Position numbers and translations under genes: made by a program
Notes under the pieces: model-generated
The model's input: the letters and a program-made list of their open reading frames with translations, nothing else
The model's database searches: none
What the model was told of the DNA's origin: nothing
Shown: positions 11,033 to 21,810 of the stretch, one piece after another
Numbering within the stretch: position 1 is the first letter of the stretch
Layout: each line of letters begins with the position of its first letter
DNA from: Gordius sp. MW1
Lineage: Eukaryota > Nematomorpha > Gordioida > Gordea > Gordiidae
Direction: 5' to 3'
DNA length: 64,000 nucleotides
Assembly: GCA_964036665.1 (NCBI GenBank)
Contig: OZ038532.1
Coordinates: 372,001-436,000 of the forward strand

Positions 11033-12082
11033 TAGAGACCTGCACGGGCGGCCCGAGGCCCGGCCCGGCCCGGAATAATTTAGAAGAGTCTAATTAGTCT
11101 TTTATTCTGTTTAAAACAATCTATAATATTTCAAAAAATTAATTACAAGTTATTGAATCTGTTAAACACTCATTTATTCATTTCGCGCTTATTCTAATGT
11201 ACAAACAATTAAGTATGGAACAAAAAAATCAACTGCTAATAGCTGAAAATATTCAGAAAAAATTTTATAAAGTAAAAGAAAGTCTTAGAGAAAAGATTGA
11301 AGTATGGAAAAGATTATAAGAAAATATATTTTGTTTTTTGTAAGATTTGCAAGAATGTGTTATCCTATAATTCCTGCTCATCAGGCAATATTTATGTTAG
11401 TTTTGATAATGCTTAATATGGACACCCATCTCCAAAAACATAAATGCTGTAAAGAAGTCCAAGAAAATAAAAATTGGACAATTACCTATGCAAGCCACTT
11501 TTAACAAAACGTACAAATCCTGCAAAAATCTAAAAAGATCTCATATCCTCAATAGCCCAATTTTGTTGAATGGATATGGCATGAAACATCTTCTATGAAG
11601 AAAGAGGTAGAGGAAAATGAAGTTGACACCAACACAAAGTTAAAGATCAATGAGAAAAAAATAAAATTATCGGATTGGTCGAAAGACCACATTGGTCATT
11701 TCCAGCGCTTAGCGCTCTTGTTTGTAAGATTTTTTCGACACCTGATTTGGCCTCGAGTGAGAGGTGTTTTTCGTCAGCTGGCCGCATTTATGAAGAGCGG
11801 TGAACAAATCTAAAACACGGAAATTTTTGATGCCTGTGTTTTTTGCATCAAAATAGTTTTTTATCCATTTATAACTTTTTTAGGTGCGTTTTATTATTTA
11901 ATAAAAAATTTTACCAAAATTAAGTTTGATTATGTTTCTGCAATTACCAAAATTCCGGGCCGGGCCCGGGCCGAGCTCGGACCTTGTTTTTAAAAATGCT
12001 AAAATACGGGCCCGGGCCGGGCCTATTTCCCCATTTTAATTCCGGGCGCCGGGCCTATAAAAATCGATTTTGCAGGTCTCTG
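11033..12082 (+). mobile_element. hAT transposon, 1,050 bp, internally deleted
   Basis: Terminal repeats are TAGAGACCTGCA on the left and CAGAGACCTGCA on the right (complemented). They are flanked by a perfect 8 bp duplication CCCCTATC at 11025-11032 and 12083-12090. GC-rich subterminal arrays (GGCCCGGCCCGGCCCGG type) lie inside both ends, a hallmark of this hAT group. The interior keeps remnants of the N- and C-terminal transposase domains but almost none of the catalytic core between them. Confidence 0.9.
11330..11870 (+). pseudogene. hAT transposase relic (BED finger + dimerisation domain)
   Basis: A BED-type zinc finger can be read as FCKICKNVLSYNS near 11336 and, after a frame change, THLQKHKCC near 11425, giving C-x2-C and H-x3-H. 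From 11660 the sequence gives WSKDHIGHFQRLALLF, then in the next frame TPDLASSERCFSSAGRIYEE, the hAT C-terminal dimerisation signature, followed by a stop and TNLKHGNF. Fewer than about 200 bp separate the two domains, so the DDE catalytic region and insertion domain are deleted. It encodes no active enzyme. Confidence 0.85.
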
Positions 12083-12310
12083 CCCCTATCCAACCCCCCA
12101 TAAACATCATTTTATCATTACCCCCTGCCCCATTTACTATTTCAAATATTTGCGAAGCTTGTGAAAGCATCAATAAACTTACGCGAGGACCTAATTTGAT
12201 TAGTCACTTGCATTGTATCGTGTTTAATTATCTGTAGGCAGCAGTTTTAATCTAGGATTTAATCTATTTAGGGGAAATGTAACATCCTTTCAAAAGATAC
12301 AATTAAATTA

Positions 12311-12456
12311 GGCATGGGCGTAGCCAGGTTTTGGATTGGGGGGGGGGGGGGCAAAACGTGTAAAAGTTTAACATAAATTTTTTTAATTTTTAAATGTTTT
12401 TGCACTGAAATTTTTTTTTTCGTAAATTAGGGGGCCCCTCGCTACGCCTATGCAAT
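12311..12456. mobile_element. Poly-G MITE, family 1
   Basis: ATGGGCGTAGCCAGG at the left, a 12-base G run followed by GCAAAACG, and GCTACGCCTATG at the right. Both inverted ends are intact apart from small changes. Confidence 0.75.
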
Positions 12457-12522
12457 TAGGGTTTGCCTTCCAAGAACTGAGGGGTGTGGGTTAGGGTCAC
12501 ATGAGAATGAGAGTAACTTAGG

Positions 12523-12624
12523 AGGCAGGGAGGGGCTTACCTCCCCCCCCCCCCCCGGCCAAAAAAATCTTTAAATATTATGGTCAAACATTTAGAAAAA
12601 ACTAAATCCTGGCTACGCCCGTGG
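12523..12624. mobile_element. Poly-G MITE fragment, reverse
   Basis: GCAGGGAGGGGCTTACCTCC followed by a C run, and CCTGGCTACGCCCGTGG at the right end. Shorter than the other copies. Confidence 0.55.
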
Positions 12625-13080
12625 AAAGTTATATTAGCATAATAGTAGCTAGACTATAATTATAAAAGGCTTTTAACAAACTTATATACATAAAACAGTG
12701 TTAAATGATATTAAAATGGGGAAGGGACCTCTTTCTTTTAGCTCCTCATCTCATGCATGTAATTGCATTAAAGTACAAGAGCCCTTCTCTGTCCTAACAT
12801 TATTAGCCGTTAATTAAATAGATTAAAAAAGCAATTACAGTGCCCGTCTAATTAAATCATTAATTTAATTAACAGAGACTACTAAGCGAGTGTCGAGTTT
12901 TTTTATTGTTAAGGATAGTTTAAAATGCGAATTTTTTTAAAACTAGAATGATGGCAGATTTATGAAAATGTCAAAATATATAATTTATAAATTTATGTTT
13001 AATTTTATAGAGACCTTGTAACAAATAAAAATATTTTCCTGATTATAGCCCTACTCATGCAATGTAAAATAATAGAAGAA
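12625..13080. other. AT-rich spacer, nothing recognised
   Basis: No ORF, terminal repeat or RNA gene visible. AT-rich with a short palindromic TTAATTAA-rich stretch near 12,810-12,865. Confidence 0.4.
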
Positions 13081-13083
13081 AAG

Positions 13084-13215
13084 TAAAGGGGGGGGGGGCA
13101 ATAGAGATTTAGGGAGGGACAAGTTCATTAAGTATTTAAGCATTTTCGAATTTATTAGGGGGGGGGGCACTGCTCCTCTTAAGTACCATTTTCAACAACC
13201 GTTGGCTACACTTAC
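13084..13215. mobile_element. Poly-G MITE, decayed
   Basis: A G run, GCAATAGAGATTTAGGGAGGG, a second G run GGGGGGGGGCACTGCTCC, and GTTGGCTACAC at the end. Confidence 0.55.
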
Positions 13216-13261
13216 TATTTTATAGTAATATTTAAATCACTATATATATTAGAGAGTAACA

Positions 13262-13490
13262 GGCGCGTAGCCTTGACCAAAATTTGAAATTTTTTTGAAG
13301 GTCCATGTCCTTTTTTAAGGTATAAATATGAAGAGAAGAGATTTTTCCAACGCTGGTTATATAGCGCCTTAAAGTTTCGCATATATTGTAGTACGCAAAT
13401 TTTATTTTTGTTACATTATAAATAAAAAAAGTGTAAATTTTTTTTTGACTTTTCCTTCCCCCTTGAGAAAATCCTGGCTACGCGTCAGGA
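13262..13490. mobile_element. GCGTAGCC-ended MITE without G runs
   Basis: GCGCGTAGCC on the left and AATCCTGGCTACGCGTCAGG on the right are inverted repeats. The interior is AT-rich and lacks the G runs, so this may be a separate subfamily of the same element. Confidence 0.5.
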
Positions 13491-13911
13491 ATTAACCTAA
13501 TATGGTTTGTGGGCTAAACTTAGGTCTTACCAATTGATGATAATCTAATGTGGCAGACTGGGTAACGCGCAATCGATTTTGTCAATCATGTTTTCCTAAT
13601 CTTCATCCTAATCTCTTATCAATATAGGATTTAAAAGAATATTGGTAAATTTTACCATTAACTGCACCTAAATGCTTTGAGCTTACATCAGTTTTAACAT
13701 GTCCACTTCCTATAAAGTAAATTAACTCATCTATGCTATCTTTTTTTTAATTATTATACTAGTTCAATTCAATTGTTATTAAAAATAATGGATGCTTTAG
13801 GTATTATTTTCCAAGCTAAGTTCTTTACAATTTTTGCAGAACTGGCCAAAAAGATCTCCGTTAAGCTATATAAGCACCGTGAAACAGAAAGAACTAATGT
13901 TGTAAAAACTG

Positions 13912-14086
13912 CTGGGCTTTGTTAGGTGACCTTTGATTCAACTAAAACTAACGGTGGAGTTTGCTCTATTTTCAAATTTCGACTAAGCCTAGAGGTCGAC
14001 TATGAAAAACAGACCAAATAAAAACTGTTTATGTTTAGTCGACTAAAACCAAAGGTCGACCAAACAAAACCCAGCCGTTTTAACAA
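13912..14086. mobile_element. GTCGAC-type MITE, both ends present
   Basis: Left GCTGGGCTTTGTTAGGTGAC and the complement of right GGTCGACCAAACAAAACCCA form inverted repeats about 38 bp long. The interior has TCGACTAAGCC and AGGTCGACT motifs. Same family as 2223-2338. It sits directly beside the hAT at 14106. Confidence 0.7.
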
Positions 14087-14105
14087 CACTAGAGAGAATT
14101 CATAT

Positions 14106-16136
14106 CAGATACCAGATTGCCCGACCCGGCCGAACCTACTCGGCCCGGCCTTTCGGCCTGACCGGGTTGGGCAACTGTCTTAAATTTTTATTTTCAGACG
14201 AGCCCGGGCGGGCACGATGATAGAATTCGGGCGATTCGGGCTTAATGAAATTTTTTAGATAATGTATTACTTTGTTAATTTTTTATTTGATTGTATATGA
14301 AAATTCTAAAAGAGTTTAGAAACTAATGTCGCCATCCGTCCCCAAGTTATTTCTTCAATTTTTGCCCGAACCACTCTATTTTTAGTCCCTATAGCTACGT
14401 TCATGGAAAGGATTTAAATTTTTATTTATGTAGCCCCTTCATTGTTCGTAATTCACATGTGCCGTCTGTCGTATCCTGGATACGGAATGAGGTTACGGAG
14501 GGAAGGCTATAATTTTAGGAAAGAACATAAAACCCGTCAATACATGCAACATAAAATGGCAGAGTTATTTAGAGCAAAGAGGCCCGAGACATAAAAGGAA
14601 CGTGTCCTGGGAGCTTTGATTAAAATAGTAAAACAGAGACCTGAAAGGAACGTGCCCTTGAGAACAATGGGGCAATAAATTAGGATCCCAAAAAGTTTGG
14701 AACGAAAGGGGGCCAAAGAAGCAAGAAAACCTTGAAAGGGATGGGTAATAAATTAATAATTGGACCGAAGAAGGACATCGAGGGATGGGAAAAAAGTTCG
14801 ACGCCAAGAAAATTAAACCTATATAAGCCCCACGAAAATCGATACACAGCAGAACGATTCTTTCCGAACGTTTCTCCAGAATCTGGATTTTCTCCCAATA
14901 ATTAATTCCCGAATTTTCCGAGACCATATCCCTGCTTAAAATATACTTCCATATCTCTGTTTAAAAATATAACTTCGGATCTTATAGTTTTTGTCGTCCC
15001 TCAATTCACTTCCTCGTTACGCCGTTTATATATCTATCTCGAACTTATAGTATTATCCATCGGAATTCTGTACAATAGTTGAAACAATAAATTAATTGGA
15101 CGACGTAGTTTGAGAATAGCAGAACTGATAGGTTAACAGTCCCCGAAGCTTTTGCCCCTACTTCCAAATGAGACCGTCTACTTTCCGTAATAAAACACCG
15201 TCTATACATAATAAAAAAGCGTCATGCTTAAATTGACACAATGCATGCAAGTGTTAAATTTCATTCTAATATCATTTGATTTTTTTTTAACAAATCTTAT
15301 TTGTTCTTTTAACAAAGCTCCCCAATACGCCTATATTATTCCCTTATCACTCGTTGCTATCTCTAAGCTATTACTTATTTTTATAATAATAAATTTCCAT
15401 ACCTTAGTATTTTTGCTTTAAATTTAAAAAAATTTCCATAAATTACACTTAAATTCTTTTGATAAATTATTGTTTTTTTGTATTAAAAAAGTAAGTTATA
15501 AGAGCACAGATTGACTAATTAATCTAATTTTATTCACTAAGAAGTTTATTATTAGGGTAGAAGCTTAAACGGATTAACCCAAAAGGGGAGTATAATTTTA
15601 TTTATTTTAAGATAATTTATAAAATATGTATACTTTAACCTTAATTAAAAATTTGCTACATAAGTATTTTTATGGACATCGGCTGCATTAATATTTTGCT
15701 GTTATATGATTTGTAAACGTTCATGTTTGAACCGAAATTCATTAGCAATTAATATATTAAAATATTGTAACCTAAAGCGGCAAAATATTTTAGAAAGACC
15801 AAATACTAGGTTTTTTGACCTATTAGGATTAAAATTAAAGATTAAAAGTTTCATTTAAAGAATCAGTCGACTTTTAAATAATATAGGAAACTAGAATTTT
15901 TTTATGCCATTAATTTAAAGCTTATTTTTTAATAGTGGTTGAGAGAATTTGAGATCGCAAAATTTCGGGCCTAATCAAATTTAATATTTCGGGCCGGGCA
16001 TTTCGGGCCGCTCTAATGTTTTGAGCGGGTCGGGCAGACACCTAGAAGGGTTCGGGCGGGCTCGGGTGGGCAATGAGGTTAAAAAGTTTAACCGGGCCGG
16101 TTTCGGGCATAAAATACCAAATAAATCTGACCCCTG
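14106..16136. mobile_element. hAT element, 2,031 bp, perfect target duplication
   Basis: Flanked by ATTCATAT at 14098-14105 and 16137-16144. The left end is CAGATACCAGATTGCCCGAC. The right end complements to CAGGGGTCAGATTTATTTGG. GC-rich subterminal arrays lie inside both ends. It is the same family as the composite hAT in the tandem units: its left end matches the complement of 21420-21497 and its right end matches the complement of 34746-34960. The internal segment around 15,200-15,900 is homologous to 20,640-21,400. No transposase domain is recognisable, so it is non-autonomous or decayed. Confidence 0.88.
14431..15110 (+). other. Possible solo LTR-like insertion in the hAT
   Basis: This part of the hAT has no counterpart in the related element of the tandem units. 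It contains a TATA box (CCTATATAAGCCCC at about 14816) and, some 270 bp downstream, AATAAA (about 15088), the order expected for U3-R-U5. I could not find matching short target duplications or clean TG...CA ends. The overlapping open frames at 14565-14927 and 14680-14898 (minus) show no known domain. Confidence 0.3.
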
Positions 16137-16144
16137 ATTCATAT

Positions 16145-16479
16145 ATGTTTGAGACAAAATGGTAGTAATTATTTCACATTTTTGAAGTAAAATTCATTGA
16201 AGTCTCTACTTTTTCTATAAATTAACAACATTTACTTTGATCATTATAAAAACTTACAGCAAGACATGGCATACTTTACTATTGCTAATACAATTTTTTA
16301 ATTCGTGACCACTTTTAAAAGAGGGTCTCGATAATTTTACACTGTTTAGTGTTTACCTATAAATTTTTTTCTATTTAATATATTTTTTAAGTTATTTTTA
16401 ATCAAAAAGCATTCAAATTCAAAAATTATAAATGAGTTCTATGTTTTTTTTTCAATTTTCGTACTTATTTATTTATTGG
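16145..16479. other. AT-rich spacer, nothing recognised
   Basis: Between the hAT and the next repeat; no ORF or terminal repeat seen. Confidence 0.4.
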
Positions 16480-16660
16480 TAAAGAGAATTACATATTTTG
16501 TGAAGGTTAGATAAATAAATTAAAAAGTTAAGAATCTTAAATATTGGGAAAACATTCGGTTATGGCTAATGAATTATATTTACAGATAGTTATGCCGATT
16601 TTCTGTCGAATAAAAAACGATTCGCGATTATCATGGGAAGTAATGAGATTTGTTTCCCTA
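16480..16660 (+). repeat. Dispersed repeat shared with 4020-4200
   Basis: Near-identical to 4020-4200 across the segment from ATTACATATTTTGTGAAGG to ATGAGATTTGTTTCC, then abruptly replaced by retroelement sequence. Family unknown. Confidence 0.6.
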
Positions 16661-17620
16661 CTTTTTTAAAAAGTTGTAAGGCTAGGGGGCCAAAGGTTGT
16701 TAGGGTAGTTGTCGCAATGGGACAAAATATTATAGTAGTATTGTTAATATCCGAGTATTTTGAAATTTTTAGAGCTGAGGACAAGGGATCTTTGTTATGA
16801 TTATATGGGGCAAATACGTCAGTACATGTAAAGTCCCATGCTAAACTGAGTCCTTTTTCCCAAGCACCTAAAGTTTGGCCATCGGGTCGTTTGTTGTCAT
16901 CACAGAGGCCTGTGTGTCCGAGAATTGAGGGGAAACCAGCTTTGATAAAATAGATATGTATAAGTTAGTTAACCGCGGTGTGTCGAAAGTACCGGGCTTT
17001 GTTCCGATTACAGTGAAGGCCATGATGGCCATCGATTTTCGGAATTATTGCAAAGTGAACAAGTGTGTTCAGCCACTATATTACATCCTAATCTTAGGCC
17101 TACGGCGAAGCGGAATTCGGTGTTGGATAAGAGAAGACCGAGGTTACGGCTTGGGAAAGCTTCGAGCCATTCGTGACCTGAGCGTGAAGCCAAGCTCCAA
17201 AGAGCTGGAAGTTCCTCTGCCGAAGCGCCATTAATAAGAGACTTTAAGAGGCACTCGGACAGGGGGCCAATCCAACACTTTTGTAAGTTTACTTCAGGGA
17301 ATTTAGTAGGGACGTTAAAGAATTCCTTCCATTGTTGGAAGGCGACGTCGAGTAAGTTGTCATGTAGTGGGGTTAATGTTGAAATTAAGCTTTCATTTGA
17401 CATGCGGCTTGATATAGATGTGGAAAGAGATACGGAGGCTATTGAGCCTAAGACCAGCCCCCCCCCCCCAGTTTTGTTGGAAGGCAAGCTTGTTGCCAGT
17501 GTGTAGAACCTAGGGTTAAATTGGTTATTTCTTCGGTTAAAGACTTAAGTTCCGTATCAAACTTGGAGAAGGCCTCGTGATGTGAGAACACTGCAGAGGA
17601 CCGGAAGCTGTGCATTAATT
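16590..17620 (-). pseudogene. Second decayed copy of the RT retroelement (3' part)
   Basis: Read on the minus strand it gives, in order: HWQQACLPTKTGG (about 17490), SGHEWLEAFPSRNLGLLL, FRFAVGLRLGCNIVAEHTC with a following CSLC, FPSILGHTGLCDDNKRPDGQ (about 16880) and LAWDFTCTDVFAP (about 16820). These are the same blocks, in the same order, as in the plus-strand copy at 8630-10228, but less decayed across the first half (160 open codons at 17487-17008). The YLDD reverse transcriptase box is not present. A C run at 17459-17469 falls within the GGGG-coding stretch and probably shifted the frame. The two copies differ enough to be independent insertions. Confidence 0.75.
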
Positions 17621-17804
17621 TAAAGGTTTAACATGTTAGTAGAAGATAATTAATTTGATTACGCTAGGAATTTAACACAAAGTAATAATTGTATAAATTA
17701 ATTAAAATTTATTAATGCTTGCTAATATTTGCTAAGTAGCTGTTTATAATATCATCTGTAATATTACAACCGCTACATTATTTTGAATAGCCGGGGACGG
17801 GCGT

Positions 17805-17960
17805 AGTCAGGATTATAACTAGAGTGAGGCAATAATGCTCTAGGGAGGAGCAAAATGATGGTTTTTTTTAAATTTCATCCAATTATAATAAATTTTGGCA
17901 AATTTCAGGATTTAAAGGGGCAACCGCCCCTCCCTGCCATTCCCTGGCTACGCCCATGGC
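17805..17960. mobile_element. Poly-G-type MITE with clear terminal repeats
   Basis: GGGCGTAGTCAGG at 17808 and CCTGGCTACGCCC at about 17945 are inverted repeats with one mismatch. The core has CTAGGGAGGAGCAAAATGAT and the GGGGCAACCGCCCC hairpin. It lacks long G runs, so it may show the ancestral form. Confidence 0.8.
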
Positions 17961-18901
17961 CTGGGATCGTCAGTCATTTCATTTCTGCCTCTTTAATTTT
18001 ATTACTAATCATTTTCATTTATAATTGTTAGTTTCAATTCACAGTTTTAGAATAATATCGAGTTTCCTTTCTTTCGTGTGCCATGTGTACCCTTCATTTA
18101 AAAATCCATATTTCATGCTATTAATTAAAAGTTTTATTTCCATAATTGTTCTTTCCAATGGCAAAATCTTTACCCATTTGGGGCCCCTTTCTGATCTATT
18201 CGCCTTTCCTCCCAAGAGTGAAAGATATTCACATAATTTAGATTAAAGTATAAATTTATAAAATTATATTATTTTTTAAGTTACCTTTTTAAATTTCCAA
18301 TGTACAATCTTTGATCTAAATATCTTCACGCCATTATGAAACGTTTCAGCCCGCATATATACGAAATAAAATTAGTGCTGCAGAAAAGACATTTAATACT
18401 TTTGTTAAATTGTTAGCTTAAAGATTTTAAACATTGGCCATGCCATAAAGCATTGCACAATAAGATGGACTAGCAAATTAATTGATGACTGGAATTTTGC
18501 ATGATATTCAGATTTGCAATTCAGAAAGGTCTAAAGACATATCTCAAGCCTGGCCTGTTATATAAGCTTTTATGGCACATTTAAACTTTTAGAAACGAAA
18601 ATTGGATTAATTCAGCTACTGTAGAATATATTTTAAGTCCCTATATAAGTGGGTAAATGCAATAACAACTTCTAATAGCTTAATAATACCGATAAATGTT
18701 ATTCTCAAACACACTATAAAGGGCGAAAGACCATATTTGACATAGATATTTTTTAAATTCTTCTATGACCTATAAAACTTATAAAAAGTGGACACTTTTT
18801 ATTTTTTAAAGAGTTCAATAATTTTATTTACGTATTTTTAATTTCCTTTTTAATATAATTAAATATTCCGTCTTCAAGAAGGAGAGTTTTGTAAATCCTT
18901 T
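17961..18901. other. Unique flank left of the tandem array
   Basis: AT-rich sequence with no recognised gene. An open frame at 18025-18246 (plus) has no known similarity. This is the left flank of the amplified region: homology to the units begins at 18902. Confidence 0.45.
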
Positions 18902-19167
18902 AAGAACGCGCTATGATTATACCTTTGAAGGAGGTTTCAAATTTTGTGTTAGTTTCTATCAATATATTGTATCGTAAATTAGAATCTAATACCTATATTT
19001 ATTTAACTATTACTTTTTAGGTTTTCTATGAAATCACAATCTAATTAAATGAAATATATTAACCCAATAAAAAAATATATATGCATTTATAAGGTTAAAA
19101 ATATATATTACATAGTTGGCTGTTTCTTAGACCATCTATAATAAATTTTTAGGTTAAAATATAAAAT

Positions 19168-20160
19168 TTGGCCAATGGTCATTTTTTTTCATTGGTCAGT
19201 ACCAACAGATACTCTATAAGTCTATGATAGCCAAAAAAAACGGAAAGAATTTTGATGCTCACTTTGGCCAATGGTCATTTTTTTCCATTGGTCAGCAGCC
19301 AGCGGACGGCCAAAAAGTCATATTATCAATGGTATTAACAGGAACAAACATAAGAGTCAAAAAAAACGGAAAAAAAATTTCGATTCATAATTTGGCCAAT
19401 GGTCATTTTTTTCCATTGGTCAGCAGCCAGGACACGGTAAAAGTGGATATAAATTCATAAGAGTCAAAAAACGAAAAAAAAATGTTCGAATCACATTTTG
19501 GCCAATGGTCATTTTTTTCCATTGGTCAGCAGCCAGGACACGGTAAAAGTGGATATAAATTCATAATAGTCAAAAAAAACTAAAAAAAATTTCGAATAAC
19601 ATTTTGGCCAATGGTCATTTTTTTCCATTGGTCAGCAGCCAGGACACGGTAAAAGTGGATATAAATTCATAATAGTCAAAAAAAACTAAAAAAAATTTCG
19701 AATAACATTTTGGCCAATGGTCATTTTTTTCCATTGGTCAGCAGCCAGGACACGGTAAAAGTGGATATAAATTCATAATAGTCAAAAAAAAACGAAAAAA
19801 AAATTTTCGAATCACATTTTGGCCAATGGTCATTTTTTCCATTGGTCAGCCGGACGGCCAAAAAATCACAATAGCAATGGTAGTAACAGGAACAATCATA
19901 ATAGTAAAAAAAAAACGAAAAAAATAATTTCGATACACATTTTGGCCAATGGTTATTTTTTTCCATTGGTCAGCAGCCAACGGACGGCCAAAAAGTCACA
20001 ATAGCAATGGTAGTAACAGGAACAATCATAATAGTCAAAAAAAAACGAAAAAAATAATTTCGATACACATTTTGGCCAATGGTCATTTTTTTCATTGGTC
20101 AGTAGCCAGCGGACGGCCACAAGGTCACATTATCAATGGTATTAACAGGAACAATTAATT
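19168..20160. repeat. SINE-derived hairpin satellite, copy 1 (nine units)
   Basis: Nine units share GGCCAATGGTCATTTTTT followed by CCATTGGTCAGC: an inverted repeat, CCAATGG against CCATTGG, around a T-rich loop. Central units recur every 106 bp (19394, 19500, 19606, 19712). Longer units carry GCGGACGGCCAAAAAGTC and TATTAACAGGAACAA in place of GGACACGGTAAAAGTGGATA. The last unit continues into a tRNA-type SINE head, so the array looks like tandem amplification of a SINE tail. Short lysine/asparagine-rich frames over it are translation artefacts. Confidence 0.9.
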
Positions 20161-20365
20161 AATTTAATTTAAAAAATAAATAAAAAATTTTGCCCTCTCC
20201 GGGGTTCGAACCCACATTAGTAAAGGCATAGGGTTTGGTAAGGGGCACAGGGACCCATATCAGTAAAGGCATAGGCTTTGGTAAGGGGCACAGGGACCCA
20301 TATCAGTAGAGGCGTAGGCCCTTGTAGGAAAGGGCATAGGGTAATTATCAATGTTAACCTATTCA
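20161..20365 (-). mobile_element. tRNA-derived SINE head with internal 45 bp repeat
   Basis: Read on the minus strand, GGGTTCGAACCCCGGAGAGG resembles a tRNA T-arm and B box with the 3' acceptor strand. Upstream is a 45 bp motif (CCTATGCCTTTACTGATATG plus GGTCCCTGTGCCCC) present two to three times, then ACCCTATGCCC. After the head comes an AT-rich stretch and the CCAAT hairpin tail at the end of the array. Confidence 0.7.
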
Positions 20366-20404
20366 AAGACGAAAAAAGACCATAAATTGCATATAGCAAT
20401 TAAA

Positions 20405-20665
20405 AATTTCGCTTTATTTGGCCAATAGTCATTTTTTTCATTGGTCAGTAGCCAGCGGATGGTCAAAAATTCATATTCTCAATGGTATTAACAAGAACAA
20501 AATATTAATTTAATTTAAAAAAATTAAAAAAAAAATTCGTCCTCTCCCTGGCTTGAACCCGGGATATCCAGGTCACAAAGCTGGCGCCAATAACTTGGTG
20601 GACGACGGACGACGGACGACGCACCAAAAACGAGCCCATAAATTGCATAGCAATTAATAAGCATT
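20405..20665 (-). mobile_element. tRNA-derived SINE, type 2 head
   Basis: On the minus strand: AATTGCTATGCAATTTATGG, then GTCGTCCGTCGTCC microsatellite, CAAGTTATTGGCGCCAGC, TTTGTGACCTGGATATCCCG and GGTTCAAGCCAGGGAGAGG (B box plus acceptor-like end), the AT-rich link, and one CCAAT hairpin tail. Anticodon-arm-like CTTTGTGA points to the same tRNA-Thr-like origin as 35323-35402 but is more decayed. Confidence 0.65.
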
Positions 20666-21497
20666 AATTAATGGCATATTAAAAAAAATATGCAATATTT
20701 ATTATCCCAACTGAAATCTAATTTCCTAGATTATTTAAAAGTCGAATGATTTTTTCAAATAAAACTTTTAATCTTTAATTTTAATCCAATTAGGTCAAAA
20801 AAGTTAGTATTTAATCTTTCGAAAAAATTTGGCCAGATAGCCCTGGCTAAACCGCTTTAGGTCACAATATTTTAATAAGTTAATTGCAAATGCATTTAGG
20901 GACAAACTTGTTGGAACATTTTAAAAACATATAATAGCAAAATATTAATTGAATGCAGGCGATTCCATGAAAATCTTTATGTAGCAATTTTTTAATTAAG
21001 TTTAAAGTTTACATATTTAATAAATAATATTACAATAAACAAAATCATACTCCCCTTTTGAGGACCCGTTTGCCCTACCTTAAATAAACTTTTTAATGAA
21101 TAAAATTAGTTTAATTAGTCAATCTGTGCTCTGTTAAAACTTACTTTTTTGATAAAAAGACAATAATTTATCAATAGAATTTAAAAGCAATTTATGGATA
21201 ATTCTTTTAACTTAAAGCAAAAAAAGAAAGGTATAGAAATATTTTATCATAAAAATAAAAAGTAACTTAGCGAAAGCGACGAATGATAAGGGAATAATAA
21301 AGGCTAATTGGAGAAACTTTGTGATGGTAAAATCAAGTTTCTTAACTTTTTTAGCATTTTCATATGCAATTAAATAAAAAGTAACAAAATAATACACTCC
21401 TTCAACTCTATTTAAAAAATCTCATTAAGCCCGAATCGCCCGAATCCTATCTCTTCGTGCCCGCCCCCGGGCCCAGTTGCCCGGCATCTGGTCTCTG
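20666..21497 (-). mobile_element. hAT right end, copy 1 (left end replaced by flank)
   Basis: It ends ATCTGGTCTCTG at 21497, preceded by GC-rich subterminal sequence (GCCCGCCCCCGGGCCC). The target duplication GGATGGAT follows at 21498-21505. The interior is homologous, in reverse, to 15,200-15,900. In this first unit the other end of the element is missing because the duplication breakpoint lies inside it; copies 2 and 3 show both ends. Confidence 0.8.
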
Positions 21498-21505
21498 GGA
21501 TGGAT

Positions 21506-21810
21506 TAAAGGAGTAAGCAAAAAAAACATAAAGGCGATGAAAAATAAGGGGCAATCTAAATACAACATCTATGAAGACAAAGCCAATAACGAATAGCCTA
21601 AAATGGTGTGGTCATGTAGTAAGAAAGGATGATAGCTACGTCGAAATGAAAATTGTGAAGATGAAATTCGAGGGAACAGGAAAAAGAGGAAGACCCAAGC
21701 TAACGTGCTATCACAAAATAAAGCACATACACAAGATCTATGTAAATTTAGAGACAAAATCTAACGTTAAAAGGACTGACCACCAGTTTAGGTGGAAGAA
21801 ATTATTTTAA
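21506..21810 (+). pseudogene. LINE 3' fragment, copy 1
   Basis: Two frames give GWIKGVSKKNIKAM and then LKWCGHVVRKDDSY...GTGKRGRPKL...FRWKKLF. This is the pattern RW.GHV.R....G.R..GRP..W that ends the reverse transcriptase ORF of many invertebrate LINEs. The upstream part of the same ORF lies on the far side of the hAT (34685-34745 in the unit). A frame change near 21565 makes it a pseudogene. Confidence 0.75.

Larger units (their letters stand above)
10931..12105 (-). mobile_element. Poly-G MITE interrupted by hAT
   Basis: The left part (ATAGCGAGGGGGCAGGGAGG, then GGGGCGGCTGCCCCCTTT) and a C run before 11033, plus CCAACCCCCC after 12090, form a family 1 MITE in reverse orientation. It is split by the hAT at 11033-12082. 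Confidence 0.55.

Noticed and set aside
14565..14927. 120-codon minus-strand frame inside the hAT
   Set aside because: No hAT or other domain; it overlaps a second frame and lies in a probable insertion.
19224..20158. Short open frames over the hairpin arrays rich in Lys, Asn and Phe
   Set aside because: They are translations of the tandem repeat on both strands, change with each indel and have no domain.
19168..20160. Regularly spaced repeats resembling a CRISPR array
   Set aside because: Units are about 106 bp, the supposed spacers are repeats too, the tails match SINEs, and the genome is animal.
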